From Candidatus Chloroploca sp. Khr17 (lineage in GTDB: Bacteria > Chloroflexota > Chloroflexia > Chloroflexales > Chloroflexaceae): 64,000 nucleotides of DNA. Below, one piece after another: positions 52,325 through 59,942 of this stretch. Within the stretch, counting starts at the first letter, position 1. Each line of letters opens with the position of its first letter. The translations under genes and the position numbers were made by a program. The notes below the pieces were generated by a model. The model had not been told where the DNA came from. It did not search any database and worked only from the letters and a program-made list of their open reading frames with translations. The stretch lies in NCBI RefSeq assembly GCF_004138165.1, contig NZ_RYFF01000013.1, positions 56,025 to 120,024 of the forward strand. Direction: 5' to 3'.

Positions 52325-52397
52325 ATCACAACTGAAGGCATTGCCTCATTGTTCGCGGCTACGCCGCGAACAATGAGGCAATGCCTTCAGTTGTGAT
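52325..52397. terminator. Perfect hairpin, 35 bp arms, 3-base loop
   Basis: The arm at 52325-52359, beginning ATCACAACTGAAGGCATTGC, pairs without mismatch with 52363-52397; the loop is TAC. It ends three bases before the stop of the SH3-domain gene (minus strand). On that strand it is followed by TTTAGAAC, a weak T run. It is the longest perfect hairpin in the window and probably ends that transcript. Confidence 0.65.
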
Positions 52398-52399
52398 CA

Positions 52400-53563
52400 T
52401 CAACGGACTTCGAGGAATTGCCCGGCGCACCAACCTTCGTTGCCCGCTACGCGCACTTGCCACCAGGTGTAGCCATCAAGCTCGACCGGGCCAGCAATAA
52501 TCTCGGCCGCTGTCCCTGGCATAAGGATCGTCTGAACTTCATTATCGCCACTGGTGCCAGGCCGCAAGCGTAGGTTGAGTGCTCCGGCATCAGCACGCAC
52601 ATAGACGGTGCGCCCAAGTGCCAGTCCATCAACCGAGGTTGAGGGTGGTTCCGCAGGCGGGTCACCGGCTGGCTCTGCCTCGGTTGCATTGGTTGTCGTA
52701 GACTCAAGGGTGGCAGTTGCGACCAGGACATTCGCTGCCGTCGGTACCACAGGCTGGCTGGTGCGAATTTGCTGGAGACTGATCGAGATCACAAAACCAA
52801 CCAGAAAAATACTGAGAATAATGATGATTGGCAACATCCAACCCTGCCAGCGCGCCCAGAAATCGGCCAACTGTTCGGCCCGTTCAAGGTTCGCATAGCT
52901 CGGCCCACGCTGCGCACGCAGCTCACGGGCGATGGGCAGTTCGCTTGTCGCACTACTCGGTTGGCCGGGGCGAAGCGGGCGCCGTGGTGGCTCGCCAGCA
53001 GTTTGTTGGGGCGAACGTCCGGATGCGTCTGAGGAAGAAGGCCTCGGTTGGGGCGAGCGTGCCTCTTTTGCCCCCGGCGCGGCGTGCAGCGGGATCGTTG
53101 CGCGCGGCTCTTCGGCTGCGAGCGCTTCAAGCGCGAGCGCTTGCGTGGTGCTCACCTCATCACCAGGAGCCACAACGACAATGCCATAGCGTTGCAACAA
53201 CCGGGCCACCAGGCGATGATACGTCGCAATCGTTTCCGCAGTCAGCGCAAGTGACTCACCCTGCGCAACGCGGGCACGCAGGCGGTGCATGCGCCTGATA
53301 CCTTCGGCTTCAGCCGGACTCAACGCGGCCTGAGGCAGCGCCTTCATCGCCTCAAGCAATTGCCCAAAGGGGGCACGCGCCTCGGGTAACGGCAACCGTA
53401 GTGCATATGATCGCAGGGCGTCTTCAAGGCTGCCATGCAAACTGAGCAAGGCCAACTCGGGTGGGCTGTGGCGTACCCGCGCCATCGCCAGGGTGTATTT
53501 ATCACGGGCCGACGCCAGCAATTCCAACGGCCCGGAAGGATTCTCGTCTACAGACATATTCAT
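52400..53563 (-). CDS. Single-pass membrane protein with SH3b-like domain
   Basis: A 387-residue protein. Residues 1-140 form a helical cytoplasmic domain (LELLASARDKYTLAMARVRH, ALTAETIATYHRLVARLLQR), 165-225 a Pro/Ser/Arg-rich linker, 243-265 one membrane helix (MLPIIIILSIFLVGFVISIS), and 315-387 an SH3b-type domain (ALNLRLRPGTSGDNEVQTIL, WWQVRVAGNEGWCAGQFLEV). SH3b domains bind peptidoglycan or proteins outside the membrane. The helical N-terminal part I do not recognise. The ATG at 53563 has AAGG upstream. It diverges from the radical SAM gene across 154 bases; a small hairpin (AGGTGCGG-AAAC-CCGCACCT, 53574-53593) lies in its leader. Confidence 0.75.
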   Translation of the reverse strand: MNMSVDENPSGPLELLASARDKYTLAMARVRHSPPELALLSLHGSLEDALRSYALRLPLPEARAPFGQLLEAMKALPQAALSPAEAEGIRRMHRLRARVAQGESLALTAETIATYHRLVARLLQRYGIVVVAPGDEVSTTQALALEALAAEEPRATIPLHAAPGAKEARSPQPRPSSSDASGRSPQQTAGEPPRRPLRPGQPSSATSELPIARELRAQRGPSYANLERAEQLADFWARWQGWMLPIIIILSIFLVGFVISISLQQIRTSQPVVPTAANVLVATATLESTTTNATEAEPAGDPPAEPPSTSVDGLALGRTVYVRADAGALNLRLRPGTSGDNEVQTILMPGTAAEIIAGPVELDGYTWWQVRVAGNEGWCAGQFLEVR

Positions 53564-53650
53564 GCTTGCCTTTAGGTGCGGAAACCCGCACCTTTACACG
53601 CAAAGCCTCGCAACATTGTTGTTAAACCACCAGTCTTGGCCCTGAACCTC

Positions 53651-53679
53651 TGTACATATAAGTACAGCCGCGTTATAAT
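53651..53679 (+). promoter_or_regulatory. Strong sigma-70-type promoter for the radical SAM gene
   Basis: TGTACA (53651-53656), a 17-base spacer, and a perfect TATAAT (53674-53679) stand 39 bases before the GTG start. The -35 is part of a TGTAC-ATATAA-GTACA inverted repeat (53651-53666) that could bind a regulator. Confidence 0.6.
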
Positions 53680-53717
53680 GGCGCAAGATTGTGTCAAGTC
53701 ATTGTGAGGAGGCCCCT

Positions 53718-55211
53718 GTGAGCCAAGGAGCTAATCAGGGCGCAATTGCCCTTGTTCCGTCTGACCGTCCAATACTACGCCCGTCCGAAGATCTGCGTCC
53801 ACTGCGGATTTTGCTCATCACCCCCAAAGGCCATAAAGAAGAAGCAAGCAGCCAGAAGGCGCTCTTTTCAATGGCGATCGGGGTGCTGGTAAGCATCACG
53901 CCGCCTCAGCATACGCTCGAACTGGTTGATGAGTTATTTGGCGATCCCATTGATTTCAACCAACCGTACGATCTGGTTGGCATTACCACCCGTACGATGA
54001 ATGTTAATCGTGCCTATGCCATCGCGGATCAGTTCCGTCAGCGTGGCATTCCCGTCGTGCTCGGTGGGGTGCATGTCTCGTTCAATTATGCCGAGGCCAA
54101 GCCCCATGCCGATGCCATTGTCTGCGGTGAAGCCGAGCACCTGTGGTCTCACGTCTTGCAGGATGTCGCCGACGGTTGTTTGCGGCCCCGGTATGATGCG
54201 AGCGACTTTCCTCCGGTGAATGAAGTTCCGCCCCTTCATTATGCACGAATTTTTGCTGCAAGCAAACGCGAACAGGTTGACGCCCGCAAATCAATCCCGA
54301 TTTATATGACCCGCGGTTGCCCCTACACCTGTGCGTTCTGTGTGACGCCCAATTTTACCGGGCGCCTCTACCGGATCCAATCGCCCGAGACAATCCGGGC
54401 CCAGATCGAAGAGGCCAAACGGGTCTTCTTCAAGCCAAGCCGGTATGGCAAGACGCCCTGGTTTATGTTTACCGACGAAAACCTGGGGGTCAATAAACAG
54501 CGCACCTGGGAGATCCTCGAGATCCTGGCTGAGTGCGATATCAAGTTTAGCAGTTTTATCAGCATTAACTTCCTCGAAGATCCCAAAACCGTCGATTTGC
54601 TCGTGCGGGCCGGCTGTCTGATGGCCCTGGTGGGTTTCGAGTCGGTGAATCAGGCGACGCTCAAGGCCTACAACAAAGGCCGCACCAATTCGGCCCAACG
54701 GTATGCCGAGATTATCACCACGTGTCGCAAAGCTGGCCTGAATATTCAGGGCAACTTTATGACCAATCCGGCCATTGATACCTACGAAGATATGCAGGCG
54801 ACCGAGGATTTTGTGCGGGCCAATCGGCTCATGATGCCGATCTACTCGATTATCACGCCGTATCCTGGCACCCAACTCTACCGTGAGTATAAAGAGAAGG
54901 GGCTGATTGTTGATGAGGATTGGGACAAGTATACGGCGCACAATCTGGTGGTGCGGTGTGATACCTATGATCCGCTGGAATACCAGTTGCGTTATCTCAA
55001 TCACTTCCTCGGCATGTATGCCTGGCCTGCTATTGCTACGCGGGTGGCCTTCAACCGCAACAAACTCGTCAACCTCGTCACTAGCATCCTCTTTCGGCGT
55101 AACCTGCAAGACCAGATTGTCAGCGTCAAGAGCGGCCTGCGTCGCCCGCTGCAACAAACACGCTATATCGCCGAGCCAGTCGCGAGCGAGCGTGAAGTGA
55201 CCGCCGATTGA
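53718..55211 (+). CDS. B12-binding-domain radical SAM enzyme
   Basis: A 497-residue protein starting with GTG (SQGANQGAIA...), chosen because GAGGAGG lies five bases upstream; a GTG 27 bases earlier is weaker. Residues 25-160 form a B12-binding-type Rossmann domain (LRILLITPKGHKEE, YDLVGITTRTMNVNRAYAIA, IPVVLGGVHVSFN), without an evident DxHxxG cobalamin motif. Residues 190-420 form the radical SAM barrel, with RGCPYTCAFC giving Cys201, Cys205 and Cys208 for the 4Fe-4S cluster. Relatives methylate, cyclise or rearrange lipids, tetrapyrroles or glycans; the substrate here is unknown. It has its own promoter and no co-directional partner nearby. Confidence 0.86.
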   Translation: MSQGANQGAIALVPSDRPILRPSEDLRPLRILLITPKGHKEEASSQKALFSMAIGVLVSITPPQHTLELVDELFGDPIDFNQPYDLVGITTRTMNVNRAYAIADQFRQRGIPVVLGGVHVSFNYAEAKPHADAIVCGEAEHLWSHVLQDVADGCLRPRYDASDFPPVNEVPPLHYARIFAASKREQVDARKSIPIYMTRGCPYTCAFCVTPNFTGRLYRIQSPETIRAQIEEAKRVFFKPSRYGKTPWFMFTDENLGVNKQRTWEILEILAECDIKFSSFISINFLEDPKTVDLLVRAGCLMALVGFESVNQATLKAYNKGRTNSAQRYAEIITTCRKAGLNIQGNFMTNPAIDTYEDMQATEDFVRANRLMMPIYSIITPYPGTQLYREYKEKGLIVDEDWDKYTAHNLVVRCDTYDPLEYQLRYLNHFLGMYAWPAIATRVAFNRNKLVNLVTSILFRRNLQDQIVSVKSGLRRPLQQTRYIAEPVASEREVTAD

Positions 55212-55232
55212 GGTGAGCTGTAACGTATGTTT

Positions 55233-55274
55233 GCCGCGCTGCGCATAGCCTGGTCATGGTGAGTGCAGCGCGGC
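55233..55274 (+). terminator. Candidate stem-loop after the radical SAM gene
   Basis: GCCGCGCTGC (55233-55242) and GCAGCGCGGC (55265-55274) are perfect complements with a 22-base loop, 21 bases after the stop codon. No T run follows. The remaining gap to 55493 holds no gene apart from the promoter element noted at 55372. Confidence 0.35.
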
Positions 55275-55371
55275 ATCGCCGTGCGCGATTTTGTCATGCT
55301 GGGCGCAGGATATCGAAGAAGCCATTGCCCTAACACAAGCAGTCAGGGCTCTATCTTTGTGGAACTCGTAC

Positions 55372-55380
55372 TGGTATAAT
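55372..55380 (+). promoter_or_regulatory. Extended -10 element before the UspA-type gene
   Basis: TGGTATAAT is a perfect extended -10 box (TG-N-TATAAT), lying 113 bases before the UspA start. No good -35 is present, as is usual for extended -10 promoters. It implies a roughly 100-base untranslated leader. Confidence 0.45.
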
Positions 55381-55493
55381 GTCAATGGAGGGTAGATTGA
55401 TCTTCCGGAATTATTCCTGGCAAGGGAGCCTGGATGGAGCCTTCGCTGCATGCGTTGTTGCGGTAGCGAGTACCGGTTTATCAGAGAGGCCTT

Positions 55494-55940
55494 ATGTACA
55501 ATCACATTCTTGTTCCCCTGGATGGATCGCCGCTTGCCGAGCAGGTTCTGCCTCACGTGCGAGCACTGGCTGGTGCTGGACTGGCGTCGAAGGTGACGTT
55601 GATGCGCGCCGTTCCCCGCGAATACCCCGATGTCATTGAAGGTGCTACGAAAACCACCGAGTTCGTTGATCCGATGAAAAAGCTGCTCAACGATGCGCAT
55701 TCTTATCTGTCTGACCTGATCGGTCCGCTACGTGATGAGGGTTTGCAGGTCGCGACCGAGGTCTTGATCCGTTATCCTGCCGATGCGATTCTTGAGTTTG
55801 CCGAGAGTGAAGGGGTTGATCTGATCGCTCTGGCTACGCATGGTCGCGGTGGCCTTGGCCGCTGGATCTATGGGAGTGTCACCCAGAAGATTATGCAGAC
55901 GACGCCCGTTCCGATGCTGGTTGTTCGTCCCCAGGCCTGA
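55494..55940 (+). CDS. Universal stress protein (UspA family)
   Basis: A 148-residue single-domain Usp. MYNHILVPLDGSPLAEQVLP is the family start, VDLIALATHGRGGLGRWIYG and SVTQKIMQTTPVPMLVVRP the end; G-R-G-G-L-G with nine residues to the next Gly-Ser fits the ATP-binding motif G-x2-G-x9-G-S/T. Such proteins bind ATP in the cytoplasm and help under stress, usually as dimers. GAGAGG lies four bases before the ATG. It stands alone between an extended -10 promoter and the BtuF-like gene. Confidence 0.9.
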   Translation: MYNHILVPLDGSPLAEQVLPHVRALAGAGLASKVTLMRAVPREYPDVIEGATKTTEFVDPMKKLLNDAHSYLSDLIGPLRDEGLQVATEVLIRYPADAILEFAESEGVDLIALATHGRGGLGRWIYGSVTQKIMQTTPVPMLVVRPQA

Positions 55941-56072
55941 GCATTTCGAAGCGGACGCAACCGTTGATGTCCCGATCACGATCTTTGCCGCCGATGGAAC
56001 TGTCGTCGTGCAGGGCTAGGGCGATGATATCTTCTGCCGTCGCCCTAATGATTTGTAAGCATTACCTCGCCG

Positions 56073-56996
56073 ATGATCATCCTGGATGCCCTTGAGCGTC
56101 GCCTTGAGTTAGCCGATCCACCACAGCGGATTGTCTCGTTGGTGCCAAGTCTCACCGAGTGGTTGTTCACCGTTGGAGCCGGGGCACACGTCGTCGGCGT
56201 GACTGACTACTGCAGCGAGCCAGCGGCGGCCCTGATCGGGCTGCCGCGGCTCTGCGGCACCAAGAACCCCGACCGTACCGCGATCGTGGCCCTGCGGCCC
56301 GACTTGGTGCTCGCCGACCAGGAGGAGAACCGTGAGCGCGATGTGCTGGCGCTCGCCGCCGCCGGGATCAACGTCTACGTGACCGCGATGCGCAGCGTGG
56401 CCGATGTTCCAGCGCAACTCGCCGCCCTGGCAACGGTGCTGGGGGTTAGCGCCCAGGCCGCATCGGGGCTGGAGGCGCTGTGCACCGCGATCCAAGCCGC
56501 CGCGCACCGCACCAGTCAACGCCCGCGCAAAATGCTCGCCTTTATCTGGCGCGACCCCTGGATGGCCGTAGGTGCGCAAACCTACGCAGGCGACCTGCTC
56601 CGGCTCTGCGGTGCCGAAAACCTGGCGCTTCAGTTGCCCGGGCGCTACCCGCGTGCCACACTCGAGGCTTTTCTGGCCCTTCGGCCCGAGCTGATCCTGC
56701 TGCCGAGCGAGCCCTACCCCTTTACCGAGCGTGATCGCGAGGCGTTTGCGCCCTTTGGCGAGGTACCCGCCGTACGCGACGGGCGGATCATCCTCTGTGA
56801 TGGCATGGCTTTGACCTGGCCAGGGGGCCGCACAGTTGAGGCGCTGCGCGACTTCGCCGCGTTGGTGGATCAGCCCGCGACAAGCTCAACCTCGACATCT
56901 TCTGGCTCAAGGACGACAGCCTCGAAGACATTGACGCCCTGCCCGCCCCCGACCTTATCGCCGCCGAAATCGTCGAGAACCTCGAAGCGGCGCTAG
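56073..56996 (+). CDS. BtuF-like metal/cobalamin-binding protein with foreign tail
   Basis: A 307-codon frame. Residues 1-268 are a periplasmic-binding fold of the BtuF/helical-backbone type: RIVSLVPSLTEWLFTVGAGA, VVGVTDYCSEPAA, PDLVLADQEENRERDVLALA and WPGGRTVEALRDFAALV. There is no signal peptide, as in several cytoplasmic-looking or orphan members; no permease or ATPase gene is near. The last 40 residues (QPATSSTSTSSGSRTTASKT on) are low-complexity because they read an hsdM fragment in the wrong frame. So the real gene end was probably replaced by a rearrangement near 56875. No ribosome binding site precedes the ATG. The gap 55941-56072 has no supported gene. Confidence 0.75.
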   Translation: MIILDALERRLELADPPQRIVSLVPSLTEWLFTVGAGAHVVGVTDYCSEPAAALIGLPRLCGTKNPDRTAIVALRPDLVLADQEENRERDVLALAAAGINVYVTAMRSVADVPAQLAALATVLGVSAQAASGLEALCTAIQAAAHRTSQRPRKMLAFIWRDPWMAVGAQTYAGDLLRLCGAENLALQLPGRYPRATLEAFLALRPELILLPSEPYPFTERDREAFAPFGEVPAVRDGRIILCDGMALTWPGGRTVEALRDFAALVDQPATSSTSTSSGSRTTASKTLTPCPPPTLSPPKSSRTSKRR

Positions 56997-57037
56997 AACA
57001 GTTCCGCAGCGTCGCGGCAGAACTGCAGAAGGGGTAA
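56879..57037 (+). pseudogene. C-terminal fragment of a type I restriction methylase (hsdM remnant)
   Basis: In the +2 frame relative to the BtuF-like gene, 52 codons read DKLNLDIFWLKDDSLEDIDA, then PDLIAAEIVENLEAALEQF, ending with TAA at 57035. NLDIFWLKD and IAAEIVENLEAALEQF are typical of the extreme C-terminus of HsdM N6-adenine methylases. Nothing else of a type I system is in the window and the fragment has no start of its own. It is probably left from a recombination that joined the end of hsdM to the BtuF-like gene. Confidence 0.7.
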
Positions 57038-57090
57038 GGCTATGGTCATCTGCTCGCCGTGCAGGAGGGCACAAAACGCGACGACCTGGC

Positions 57091-58107
57091 TCAATCCACC
57101 AAGACGACCTCGGCCCGGTCGGTAATGACCCCAACGTGGCAGGCCTCGGGTACCGCCGCAAGGGCTGCGGCGACCTCTTCGGGGGCAAGCACGACGAGCA
57201 TGCCAAGGCCCATGTTGAGGGCGTGATAGGCTTCGTGCTCGGCTAGGCGGCCCTGTTCGACCAGATAGGTGAAGATCGGCGGGATGGGCCACGTGCCACG
57301 CGTGATGGTCGCGCCCATGCCTTTGGGGAGGATGCGCGGCAGGTTGTCGAAGAGGCCGCCCCCGGTGATGTGGGCCAAGCCTTTCACCGTCACGGCGTTG
57401 CGTAGCGCCTCAACTTCGCGTAGATAACAACGATGCACCGCTAGCAGCGCCTCGCCGATGCTGGCGCCGCCGAGCACGGCAGGGCGGGCGGCGTAGCCAT
57501 CGCGGGCAGCGATGCGCCGCGCCAGTGAGTAGCCGTTGGTGTGCAGGCCCGTTGAAGGCAACGCCAGCACCGCATCGCCCGGCGCAAGGTCGGCGCGGGG
57601 CAATAATTGGGCTCGCTCCACGACACCGACAATCGTCCCGGCCAGGTCAAAGGCCCCTTCAACATAGACATCCGGCATCTCGGCGGTCTCGCCGCCAAGC
57701 AACGCGCACCCCGTGGCGCGACACGCCGTGGCGACGCCCTCGACGATCGTGGCGATCTGGACGGGATCGAGCCGTGCCGACGCGACATAATCGAGAAAAA
57801 AGAGCGGTCGTGCGCCTTGTACAAGAATATCGTTGATACAGTGATTGACCAGATCCTGCCCGACCGTCTCGTACCGCCGAAGGGCCGTTGCGACGAGAGT
57901 CTTGGTTCCTACGCCGTCGGTACTGCTGACCAGCACGGGCTCGCGCAGGCCTTGCAGAGCGACCCCGGCATCAAAACAACCGCCAAATGCTCCCATCCCG
58001 GCCAGCACAGCCGGGCTATGGGTCGAACGTACGGCTGCGCCCATCAACGCTTTCGCCATGGTTGCAGCCGCAAGATCCACTCCCGCGTCACGATAGGTCT
58101 CAGACAT
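57091..58107 (-). CDS. purM: Phosphoribosylformylglycinamidine cyclo-ligase
   Basis: A 338-residue AIR synthetase, close to the usual length. SETYRDAGVDLAAATMAKAL is the standard start; VSSTDGVGTK, VNHCINDILVQGARPLFFLD, LLGGETAEMPDVY, ALPSTGLHTNGYSLARR and ITGGGLFDNLPRILP are family motifs for ATP and substrate binding. It forms aminoimidazole ribonucleotide in purine synthesis. The ATG at 58107 has GAGGAG upstream and overlaps the end of hisG by 8 bases. Pairing with hisG makes sense because histidine synthesis uses ATP and returns the purine intermediate AICAR. Confidence 0.95.
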   Translation of the reverse strand: MSETYRDAGVDLAAATMAKALMGAAVRSTHSPAVLAGMGAFGGCFDAGVALQGLREPVLVSSTDGVGTKTLVATALRRYETVGQDLVNHCINDILVQGARPLFFLDYVASARLDPVQIATIVEGVATACRATGCALLGGETAEMPDVYVEGAFDLAGTIVGVVERAQLLPRADLAPGDAVLALPSTGLHTNGYSLARRIAARDGYAARPAVLGGASIGEALLAVHRCYLREVEALRNAVTVKGLAHITGGGLFDNLPRILPKGMGATITRGTWPIPPIFTYLVEQGRLAEHEAYHALNMGLGMLVVLAPEEVAAALAAVPEACHVGVITDRAEVVLVD

Positions 58108-59122
58108 CCTGGCGCTCCTCGCTGAGAGCCGTGCGCAGACGGGCAAACGCCTCGCTTTCGGCTTTGAAGACGTGTTGCACCTGGACGGTACTGATGCTCA
58201 CGGCACCAATGTTGCGCAGGTGTTGGACTGCGGGCAACAACTCATCCTGGGGCACCACAACATTGACGGCATACCAGCGTGGTGCCGCCTGTTCGTCATC
58301 GAATTTGCTCCAGACCGGGGCAATCGTCGGGCCTTGCAAGCCGGCAAGTTCCATGCGGGCAGTCACTTGGCGCCCAACGCTCTCGATCGAAGCACCGGGC
58401 AGGTTGGCGGTCAACGAATAGAAAAGGCGTCCTTGCCGTCGGCCTTCGATCAATTCGAGCAACTGGCGCACCAGGGCGAGTTTGCCTTGGTCGTTGCGCA
58501 GCGTGCGCCGACTGCCCACGAGCACCGCCTGTGAGCGCAAGATCGTACCGCCGACGATCTTGAGCCGGTTATCGCGAATCGCCGTTCCTGTTTCCGTAAT
58601 ATCGGCAATAATATCGGCGTAGCCCAAGCCAGGGGCCGCCTCGGTAGACCCTTGCGAGTCGATCAGGTCAAAATAGTTGATGCCCTGTTGATGACAGAAA
58701 CGCCGGATAATCTCGGGGTACTTGGTGGCGATGCGCAAACGCCGACCCCGCCCGCGCAACTCCATCGCCAGATCGGCAAGATCTTGCCACGAACTGACAT
58801 CAACCCAGCCTTGCGGCACCGCAAAGACCAGTTCGGCTCGCCAGAAGCCAAGATCATCGTAGATCGTCAGCAAAGCGGGATCATCACCGCGCTGTTCCAC
58901 CACCAGATCGTACCCTGTAATGCCGAGATCAATGCTGCCTTCGGCAACCTTTTCGACAATATCGGCAGGACGGTGGAGCAAGACTTCGGTATCAGGGAGG
59001 CCGCGGAGCGTCGCGGTATACTGGCGCGGATTCGCCCGTACGACCCGCAGGCCACAACTCTCAAGCAGGCTCAACGTCGCATCGTAGCCACGGCCCTTGG
59101 AAGGAATCGCAAATCGCAGCAT
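58100..59122 (-). CDS. hisG: ATP phosphoribosyltransferase, long form
   Basis: A 340-residue HisG. LRFAIPSKGRGYDATLSLLE and DLGITGYDLVVEQRGD mark the catalytic region, and YADIIADITETGTAIRDNRL the PRPP-binding part. After about residue 220 a C-terminal regulatory region includes LQGPTIAPVW and WYAVNVVVPQDELLPAVQHL, matching the ACT-like HisG_C domain of the long, histidine-inhibited form. It catalyses the first step of histidine synthesis. I prefer the ATG at 59122 (AAGGTGA eight bases upstream) over a GTG at 59134. Confidence 0.93.
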   Translation of the reverse strand: MLRFAIPSKGRGYDATLSLLESCGLRVVRANPRQYTATLRGLPDTEVLLHRPADIVEKVAEGSIDLGITGYDLVVEQRGDDPALLTIYDDLGFWRAELVFAVPQGWVDVSSWQDLADLAMELRGRGRRLRIATKYPEIIRRFCHQQGINYFDLIDSQGSTEAAPGLGYADIIADITETGTAIRDNRLKIVGGTILRSQAVLVGSRRTLRNDQGKLALVRQLLELIEGRRQGRLFYSLTANLPGASIESVGRQVTARMELAGLQGPTIAPVWSKFDDEQAAPRWYAVNVVVPQDELLPAVQHLRNIGAVSISTVQVQHVFKAESEAFARLRTALSEERQDV

Positions 59123-59126
59123 GGAA

Positions 59127-59930
59127 TCATTCACCTTGCGTCAATGCAGCCCACCAGCGTGCAGTTACCTCTGCAGGATCACTACCATAGCGGGCAAGCA
59201 AAGCTTGATAACGCTCGTGGCGTTGTTCGTAGAGGGCGATCAACTGGGCGGGATCATTGCGTTTCACGAGATCTTGCACGGCAACAACGATCCGTTCGAC
59301 CGCAAGGTTCAACGCACTGCTCCCCAACGTTGCCGCCGCGGTATAGCGAGGATCACGCCCCACGACTCCACTGGTCTCTGGTTGCAGGGGCTGATCCCCA
59401 AGCCTTTCAAGGTCAACCAGATCTGGCCGCAGCGCGAGCAAGAGCGAGGTTCCCCAGAGTCCACCGTGGTCAAGCATCGCTTCGTCAACCAGGGTCAGCG
59501 GCGTGATCGCCAGGACAAGCACCTGATGCTGGTGCAGCGCACGCCGGGCTGCCTCCATCATCAACCGATCGTGGCTATAGCCATAGTGACCATTGAGCAG
59601 CACAATCACGCGCCATCCCGTGGCCGCCAACTGGCCCAGCAGATCATCGAGCACCAGATTGAGCGTCGTTGGGTTGAACGTGAGGTTTTCAGGATGCGGA
59701 ATACCATCACTCGCCCAGTTCATCGTTGGCAATAAGACGCCCCCGGTACGTTGTACGGCACGTTCTGCCATCGCTTCGATGACCAGTGTATCAAGGCCAA
59801 AGGGCAGATGTGGCCCGTGCCACATCAGACTCCCCCAGGGCAGATAGATCACGGGGATGGCGGCACGGATCGCGGCGAGTTGCGCAGGATGCAGTTGATT
59901 ATAGCGACCCCAGGTGGGCTTCTCGGCCAT
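59127..59930 (-). CDS. Creatininase-family protein with altered metal site
   Basis: A 267-residue protein of the creatininase/FAPy-deformylase family. Family features are WHGPHLPFGLDTLVIEAMAE, NGHYGYSHDRLMMEAARRAL and LLLALRPDLVDLERLG. Two metal-site glutamates usually found are changed: GSxEqHG is GSLMWHG (Met36) and HAGExETS is HGGLWGTS. His38 and Asp47 remain. It may therefore bind fewer metals or act by another route. The position between the HisRS-like gene (12-base gap) and hisG (4-base gap) suggests a tie to histidine or nucleotide metabolism. The exact role is unknown. Confidence 0.82.
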   Translation of the reverse strand: MAEKPTWGRYNQLHPAQLAAIRAAIPVIYLPWGSLMWHGPHLPFGLDTLVIEAMAERAVQRTGGVLLPTMNWASDGIPHPENLTFNPTTLNLVLDDLLGQLAATGWRVIVLLNGHYGYSHDRLMMEAARRALHQHQVLVLAITPLTLVDEAMLDHGGLWGTSLLLALRPDLVDLERLGDQPLQPETSGVVGRDPRYTAAATLGSSALNLAVERIVVAVQDLVKRNDPAQLIALYEQRHERYQALLARYGSDPAEVTARWWAALTQGE

Positions 59931-59942
59931 CGTGCGCTCTCC

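Noticed and set aside
55939..56019. Short frame after uspA reading EHFEADATVDVPITIFAADG
   Set aside because: It reads like protein but is only 26 codons, has no start or ribosome binding site, and I cannot match it to a family; at most a gene remnant.
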